From: an uncultured Clostridium sp.
GTDB taxonomy: Bacteria > Bacillota_A > Clostridia > Lachnospirales > Lachnospiraceae
DNA length: 11,047 nucleotides
Direction of reading: 5' to 3'
Assembly (NCBI GenBank): GCA_945836785.1
Contig: CAMAMD010000037.1
Location: 1-11,047, forward strand
The notes beneath the pieces are model-generated. The model saw only the letters and a program-made list of their open reading frames with translations. It was not told the DNA's origin and searched no databases. Positions 6,301-11,047 of the stretch are shown in pieces. The translations under genes were made by a program, and so were the position numbers. Numbering within the stretch: position 1 is the first letter of the stretch; every line of letters starts with the position of its first letter.

Positions 6301-7773
6301 ATGAAAAAGACATGGAAGAACATCATTGTAGTATCGCTGGTCATTACGGTTTTGGAAGTTCTGGCGATGGTTATTTTTATAAATCCGTATTATAAGACAC
6401 AAAAGGTTTTTGATGACATAGAAGACGGACAGTGGCAACGTGTACAGACATATTATGAAAAGTTAAACGAACGGCAGAAAAATGTGGTTCAAAATAATCT
6501 GGAGAATTATGCAGTACATTTATGTCAGGACTATATAGCAGGGGAGTTATCGTATAGTGAGACGGCAACAGCCTTTGACGCTATCAATGCAATTGACGAG
6601 TCTGGTACGATATCTGACAAATATTTGAGAACGGTAAGCTATAATGAGTATAAGGCAACCGTGAAGGCGTTGCATCAGGCAAGTACGGGATACGATAATA
6701 GCACATTTTATGCTATGCTGGATCAACTTCGCATGGTGCAGCAGAGGATGAAAAATGAGGATAGAGAGCAGGCGTTGATCGAGCTGTTGAATGAGGAATA
6801 TCAGAGCTTTTTGGATGGAAATCTCACGGCAGAGCAGATGATGGCTTTTGCGTCTACTGTATCAGGACAGTCTGCGGGAGATGCGTACAACTATGCAGCG
6901 GTTATCGGAAATAATGTTCAATGTGTGCAGTTATATCGGAACATTTATACGGAAGCAGAGGATTATTACAATAAAGAAAAATACTTTGAAACGATACAGT
7001 TATGCAGGGCGGTAATACTTGATGAAAGTGATACGCTGTACAAGGGGATGTTTGACAGCCTGTACGCACAGGCATATGAAACCGGAAAAACCTATTATGA
7101 ATCGCTGTTGGAGTCATATATTACCGATGGAGATAAAAAGAGAGCAATAGCATTGATGGACAGCATAGAGGCATGCTATGGAGAGGACTTCGACTTGACT
7201 GCACTGAAAGAACGGTTGGCGGAGGACTGGCAGCTGGCATATATTGATTGCCTTGAAAATGTGGAAAATACTCTTCAGACGGAGCTTATGACCTTTGAGA
7301 CGGGCCAGTATATATTGGATTATGAGTATGATAATTTGAAACCGGATAGTCTGGTACTTCACGACATAGATGGTGACGGGGTTCCGGAAATGTTTTTATA
7401 TAACAGTGCACATCAGGATGATGATTACATTGGATGCTTTATCTATGCGTATGTAGACGGCAAATGTAAATTTATTAATTTTGTAAATGTCAAAAGCTTT
7501 TGCCGGGACAGTAATCTGATTGGTTTTCCGGTTGCGTTCGGCAGAACGGCGGGAGATGAATACAGTCTGGTGCAGTTTGACGGCAGCAGCCTGACTACGG
7601 TGTCCTATTGTCAGGAGCTTGGCGGAACTTATTATGTAAATGGAGCAGAGAGCAATGATGTGGATTATCTTTCAGCAAGGACATCCATTCTGGCTCATGC
7701 GGATGCTTATAATGTTGGTAATTCAAAAGGCGTAAGTCTGGATGATGGTGAAACCTACATCCTGGCCTATTAA
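6301..7773 (+). CDS. Membrane-anchored helical-repeat protein with a DxDGDG loop, function unknown
   Basis: I cannot assign a family to this 490-residue protein. It begins MKKTWKN followed by a hydrophobic segment at about 8-28, which fits an N-terminal anchor with the bulk outside the cell; no lipobox cysteine is seen. Residues 30-320 look mostly helical. They include two related stretches (about 61-98 and 155-187) sharing a Tyr/Phe-x-x-Gly-x-Leu...Glu...AlaPhe pattern, then TPR-like Tyr-rich helices around 215-290. The C-terminal part, from about 345, looks beta-rich and opens with HDIDGDGVPEMFLY; D355, D357, D359 and E363 form the kind of Ca-binding loop found in FG-GAP, dockerin and VCBS-type surface domains. 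ATG 6301 is chosen because the G-rich site at 6286-6295 precedes it and the membrane anchor starts right there; longer in-frame starts run back into the upstream gene. The hydratase gene follows after 21 bases. Confidence 0.85.
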   Translation: MKKTWKNIIVVSLVITVLEVLAMVIFINPYYKTQKVFDDIEDGQWQRVQTYYEKLNERQKNVVQNNLENYAVHLCQDYIAGELSYSETATAFDAINAIDESGTISDKYLRTVSYNEYKATVKALHQASTGYDNSTFYAMLDQLRMVQQRMKNEDREQALIELLNEEYQSFLDGNLTAEQMMAFASTVSGQSAGDAYNYAAVIGNNVQCVQLYRNIYTEAEDYYNKEKYFETIQLCRAVILDESDTLYKGMFDSLYAQAYETGKTYYESLLESYITDGDKKRAIALMDSIEACYGEDFDLTALKERLAEDWQLAYIDCLENVENTLQTELMTFETGQYILDYEYDNLKPDSLVLHDIDGDGVPEMFLYNSAHQDDDYIGCFIYAYVDGKCKFINFVNVKSFCRDSNLIGFPVAFGRTAGDEYSLVQFDGSSLTTVSYCQELGGTYYVNGAESNDVDYLSARTSILAHADAYNVGNSKGVSLDDGETYILAY

Positions 7774-7794
7774 TATAAAGATGGAGGAGATAGC

Positions 7795-10077
7795 ATGATT
7801 AAACTTTATGACACAGGAGCCTATTTATTAAATGGAACAGAGCTTGTGGCTGATACACAGGAAGCAGACAAAATTCTGGCATCCAAGGGCGTAACAACAA
7901 CAAAAGAGGATGCTGCAAAGAATACAATGGCCTATGGTATTTTGGAGAAACACAATACCTCGGATAACATGGAGCAGCTTAAAATTAAATTTGATAAAAT
8001 GACCTCTCATGATATCACATTTGTTGGAATCATACAGACGGCAAGAGCATCGGGATTGAAAGAATTTCCGATTCCATATGTGCTTACGAACTGCCATAAT
8101 TCTCTTTGTGCAGTCGGAGGAACGATTAATGAGGACGATCATGTATTTGGTCTTTCGTGTGCAAAGAAATACGGTGGAGTTTACGTGCCTCCTCATCAGG
8201 CTGTTATTCATCAGTATGCCCGTGAGATGTTGGCAGAGTGTGGAGCTATGATTCTTGGCTCCGACAGCCATACACGTTATGGAGCACTTGGTACCATGGC
8301 AATCGGCGAGGGTGGCGGCGAGCTGGCAAAGCAGTTGTTAAAGAGAACTTATGATGTTGCAAAACCGGGTGTTATTGCGATTTATCTGGATGGCGAAGTG
8401 ACAAAGGGCGTCGGCCCGCAGGATGTGGCTTTGGCTATCATCGGAGCAACATTCGGCTGTGGTTATGTGAAAAATAAGGTCATGGAGTTTGTGGGACCTG
8501 GTGTTGACAAACTTTCGGCTGATTTCAGAATCGGAATCGATGTTATGACAACGGAGACAACTTGTTTGTCCTCAATCTGGAAAACAGATGATGAAATCAA
8601 ACGCTGGTATGAAGTACATTACAGACCGGAGGCATATAAAGAGATGAATCCGGGCTCTGTGGCATATTATGACGGTGTAGTATATGTGGATTTGTCAAAG
8701 ATTAAACCTATGATTGCAATGCCGTTCCATCCAAGTAATGTTTATACAATTGATGAGTTGAAAGATAACCTGATGGATATTCTTGATGATGTGGAGAAAC
8801 GCGCGCAGGTATCACTGGACGGAAAGATAGATTTCACATTGAAGGATAAGGTGAGAGACGGAAAGCTTTATGTGGAGCAGGGAATTATCGCTGGCTGTGC
8901 CGGAGGCGGATACGAGAATATCGTAGACGCGGCTGACATTCTGCGGGGACATTATATCGGAGCAGACGAATTTACACTTTCAGTATATCCTGCAAGTACA
9001 CCGATTTATATGGAGCTGGCAAAGAATGGCAGACTGGCAGATATTATCGGAACCGGAGCAGTTGTAAAGACTGCATTCTGCGGTCCTTGCTTCGGAGCTG
9101 GAGATACACCTGCAAATAATGCATTTAGTATCAGACACTCGACAAGAAACTTCCCGAACAGAGAGGGATCCAAGATTCAGAACGGCCAGATTTCTTCCGT
9201 GGCATTGATGGATGCGCGTTCCATTGCTGCTACAGCGGTGAATAAGGGATATCTGACAGCGGCGACGGATATAGATGTAGAGTATACTTCACCAAAGTAT
9301 TTCTTTGACAAGACAATTTATGAGAACAGAGTATACAACGGCGTCGGAAAAGCAGATCCTTCTGTGGAAATCAAGTTTGGTCCGAATATTAAGGACTGGC
9401 CGGAGATGATTGCACTTACGGATAACCTTCTGCTTAAGGTGGCATCCGTGATTCATGATCCGGTAACCACAACGGATGAGCTGATTCCGTCCGGCGAAAC
9501 TTCTTCTTACCGCTCAAATCCTTTGGGATTGGCTGAGTTTACATTATCCAGAAAGGATCCGGAGTATGTTGGAAGAGCAAAAGCCATTCAAAAAGATGAG
9601 AGAACGCGCGAGGCAGGAAGTTGTCTGTGCGAGACCAGTGATGAGATGAAAAAGATCATCGATACCATAAAGGCACAGTTTCCGGATGTCAAGGGAAAAG
9701 AGCTTGGATACGGAAGTACGATTTTTGCGGTGAAGCCGGGGGATGGTTCTGCGAGAGAACAGGCTGCTTCATGTCAGAAGGTGCTCGGAGGATGGGCAAA
9801 TATCGCAAAGGAATATGCGACAAAACGGTATCGTTCTAACTTGATTAACTGGGGTATGCTGCCATTTGTCATGGACGAGGATTATGCATTCTCGGTGGAT
9901 GATTATGTATTTATTCCAAATATTACTGAGGCGATTAAGAATAAGGATGACGTCATAAAAGCGTATGTTGTAAATAATAACATGAAGGAAATATCCCTTT
10001 CACTGGGAGCTTTGACAGACGATGAAAGAGACATTATATTGGCAGGTTGCCTGATTAATTATTACAAAGAGAACTAA
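7795..10077 (+). CDS. Aconitase-superfamily hydratase, YbhJ-like
   Basis: This 760-residue protein is an Fe-S hydro-lyase of the aconitase superfamily, close in length and motifs to the uncharacterised E. coli YbhJ group. Seen in it: the signature [11 protein letters not shown] at 156-166; three cluster cysteines C368 (AGCAGGG), C429 and C432 (FCGPCFG); the RNF..R segment with R451 and R456; and a C-terminal swivel domain with TTDELIPSG (559-567), R573, GSAREQAA (651-658, S652 and R654) and a [11 protein letters not shown] end motif. Compared with mitochondrial aconitase, the cluster and the catalytic Ser and Arg positions are kept, but SCTNSS is replaced by GCAGGG, the Asn before RNF is Thr, TTDHI is TTDEL and SSREH is SAREQ. 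It may therefore act on a different substrate, or be the working aconitase of this organism. GGAGGAG (7783-7789) precedes the ATG. It is probably cytosolic. Confidence 0.9.
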   Translation: MIKLYDTGAYLLNGTELVADTQEADKILASKGVTTTKEDAAKNTMAYGILEKHNTSDNMEQLKIKFDKMTSHDITFVGIIQTARASGLKEFPIPYVLTNCHNSLCAVGGTINEDDHVFGLSCAKKYGGVYVPPHQAVIHQYAREMLAECGAMILGSDSHTRYGALGTMAIGEGGGELAKQLLKRTYDVAKPGVIAIYLDGEVTKGVGPQDVALAIIGATFGCGYVKNKVMEFVGPGVDKLSADFRIGIDVMTTETTCLSSIWKTDDEIKRWYEVHYRPEAYKEMNPGSVAYYDGVVYVDLSKIKPMIAMPFHPSNVYTIDELKDNLMDILDDVEKRAQVSLDGKIDFTLKDKVRDGKLYVEQGIIAGCAGGGYENIVDAADILRGHYIGADEFTLSVYPASTPIYMELAKNGRLADIIGTGAVVKTAFCGPCFGAGDTPANNAFSIRHSTRNFPNREGSKIQNGQISSVALMDARSIAATAVNKGYLTAATDIDVEYTSPKYFFDKTIYENRVYNGVGKADPSVEIKFGPNIKDWPEMIALTDNLLLKVASVIHDPVTTTDELIPSGETSSYRSNPLGLAEFTLSRKDPEYVGRAKAIQKDERTREAGSCLCETSDEMKKIIDTIKAQFPDVKGKELGYGSTIFAVKPGDGSAREQAASCQKVLGGWANIAKEYATKRYRSNLINWGMLPFVMDEDYAFSVDDYVFIPNITEAIKNKDDVIKAYVVNNNMKEISLSLGALTDDERDIILAGCLINYYKEN

Positions 10078-10096
10078 TGTGATGAAATAATGGGTT

Positions 10097-10102
10097 GAGA
10101 GG
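10097..10102 (+). promoter_or_regulatory. Ribosome binding site deciding the response-regulator start
   Basis: GAGAGG lies ten bases before ATG 10113 but only one base before the in-frame ATG 10104 and inside the frame opened by TTG 10095, which favours 10113. Confidence 0.55.
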
Positions 10103-10112
10103 TATGCATTCG

Positions 10113-10874
10113 ATGGGAGTAAAACATATTGTTGTCGTGGATGATGACGACGGAGCTAGATTTATTTTGAATAAGTATCTCGAATCAGAGCCGGGTTATA
10201 AGCTGACTTTGCTTTCGTCAGGAGAAAAATTGCTGGATTTTCTACATGCGAAAATTCCGGACTTAATCCTGCTTGATATTACTATGCCCGAGATGTCAGG
10301 AATTGAAACCTTTGACAGGATGAAGGAGAATAAAGCGTGGAGCAGAATTCCTGTTATCTTTTTGACGGGAATGGAAGACAAGAACACTGTGCTTAAATGT
10401 ATTGGCAGGGGGGCTGACGCCTACCTGGTCAAGCCTGTTCTTCGAAAAACACTGGTGGCAAAGATTGAGGAAGTACTAAAAAAATATGATGCCTATAAGA
10501 GTAATAAGACGATTCTTATGGTGGATGATGATGTGGAATTTTTGAAAATATCCAAAGCAAAATTATCAAAATATTATAAGGTGTTGACAGTAAATTCAAG
10601 TAAAACTGCCATGGAATATTTGACGAACCATAAGGTTGATTTGATTATTTTGGATTATTTTATGCCGTTGTACGACGGAAGAAGTGTTCTGACTATCTTG
10701 AAAAAGAGAGAGAGCACAAAGAAGATACCTGTTATTATGGCATCGGCATTGTCGAAGGAAGAGGTGACAACTGCCTGTGCGAAGGTTCCGCCGGATGGAA
10801 TTGTTTCAAAGCCGGTTGATATCAACAAGCTTTTGGAGATGATACATTCTCTGTTGGACTGCCCTAATAATTGA
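10113..10874 (+). CDS. Response regulator with two receiver domains and no output domain
   Basis: This 253-residue protein is two CheY-like receivers in tandem. Receiver 1 (about 4-123) has acidic residues D10-D12, phospho-acceptor D55 in LLDITMPEMSG, T85 and K107 in VKP. Receiver 2 (about 133-250) has D138-D140, D181 in ILDYFMPLYDG, S211 and K233 in SKP. Both pockets look complete, so both could be phosphorylated. The protein ends just after the second domain, with no DNA-binding, GGDEF, HD or methyltransferase module, so it probably works through protein contacts or as a phosphorelay intermediate. It resembles the front half of PleD-type proteins, but the stop codon and a strong ribosome site for the next gene follow at once. 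It starts 35 bases after the hydratase. I see no separate promoter or terminator in that gap, so it may share the upstream transcript. Confidence 0.9.
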   Translation: MGVKHIVVVDDDDGARFILNKYLESEPGYKLTLLSSGEKLLDFLHAKIPDLILLDITMPEMSGIETFDRMKENKAWSRIPVIFLTGMEDKNTVLKCIGRGADAYLVKPVLRKTLVAKIEEVLKKYDAYKSNKTILMVDDDVEFLKISKAKLSKYYKVLTVNSSKTAMEYLTNHKVDLIILDYFMPLYDGRSVLTILKKRESTKKIPVIMASALSKEEVTTACAKVPPDGIVSKPVDINKLLEMIHSLLDCPNN

Positions 10875-10888
10875 AAGGAGGGGTATCT

Positions 10889-11047
10889 GTGTCGATTTTA
10901 ACGATTCTGATTTGTGTTCAGGGCGTGGCTGCCCTTGTTGGCCTCGTTTCTATTTTTGTTATTGCAATACAAAAGCCCTCCTTTTATCAGAAAATTATGC
11001 TTTTAACTATTATGTGTGGATTTATAAGCCTGGCTTCCTATATGTTT
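10889..11047 (+). CDS. N-terminus of an integral membrane protein, 3' partial
   Basis: A GTG start at 10889 follows AAAGGAGGGG (10875-10883, five bases away) and opens a frame that stays open to the window end, 53 residues. Two hydrophobic helices are visible at about 2-26 (SILTILICVQGV onward) and 35-53, separated by a short polar turn with KPSFYQK. No signal peptide cleavage pattern is evident, so this looks like the start of a polytopic membrane region. Its position 14 bases behind a receiver-only response regulator makes a membrane sensor, such as a histidine kinase or a GGDEF protein with a multi-helix input domain, the leading guess. No kinase or cyclase motif lies within the window, so the function remains inferred. 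Confidence 0.7.
   Translation, partial: MSILTILICVQGVAALVGLVSIFVIAIQKPSFYQKIMLLTIMCGFISLASYMF

Noticed and set aside
5570..6313. Serine-rich open frame of 247 codons on the minus strand
   Set aside because: Its serine runs are the complement of the Glu/Asp codons of the plus-strand gene, which has a consensus promoter, a good ribosome site and a membrane helix.
1..11047. Mobile elements, CRISPR arrays, toxin-antitoxin or phage-defence genes
   Set aside because: No transposase, integrase, regularly spaced repeats, nuclease-defence motifs or small paired toxin-antitoxin frames could be found on either strand.

Overview
The window looks like a chromosomal segment of a low-to-moderate GC Gram-positive anaerobe of the class Clostridia, most likely Lachnospiraceae-like. 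This rests on strong AGGAGG-type ribosome sites, a consensus sigma-A promoter, AT-rich intergenic DNA, a ferredoxin-linked 2-oxoacid oxidoreductase and a YqeG-family phosphatase. The species call is an inference. I see no rRNA, tRNA, CRISPR array, transposase or phage gene.

Layout. (1) 1-2266, plus strand: the 3' part of uvrC (nucleotide excision repair; its first few dozen residues lie before the window), then a YqeG-type HAD phosphatase 39 bases downstream. (2) 2270-2348: a very long, nearly perfect hairpin between convergent genes, best read as a terminator. (3) 2363-5377, minus strand: a compact four-gene operon, transcribed porC-porD-porA-porB (gamma-delta-alpha-beta), for a four-subunit pyruvate:ferredoxin oxidoreductase. 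(4) 5378-5606: a divergent promoter region with a near-consensus plus-strand promoter containing a 7-bp inverted repeat. (5) 5607-7773, plus strand: two proteins I cannot name. One is a zinc-ribbon-like, acidic, single-pass membrane protein. The other is a membrane-anchored, helical-repeat protein with a Ca-binding-type DxDGDG loop. (6) 7795-10077: a 760-residue aconitase-superfamily hydratase of the YbhJ-like type, with Fe-S cysteines kept and several substrate-contact positions changed. (7) 10113-10874: a response regulator made only of two receiver domains. (8) 10889-11047: the first 53 residues of a membrane protein, possibly its sensor partner, cut by the window end.

How it fits together. 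The POR operon makes acetyl-CoA, CO2 and reduced ferredoxin from pyruvate. From the promoter at 5542-5570 all genes to the right end run in one direction with gaps of 13-35 bases and no obvious terminator. The two surface/membrane proteins, the Fe-S hydratase and the signalling genes may therefore share a transcript. That co-transcription is inferred from spacing only. The least ordinary items are the 79-base hairpin, the diverged hydratase active site and the undescribed membrane-protein pair with the receiver-only regulator.
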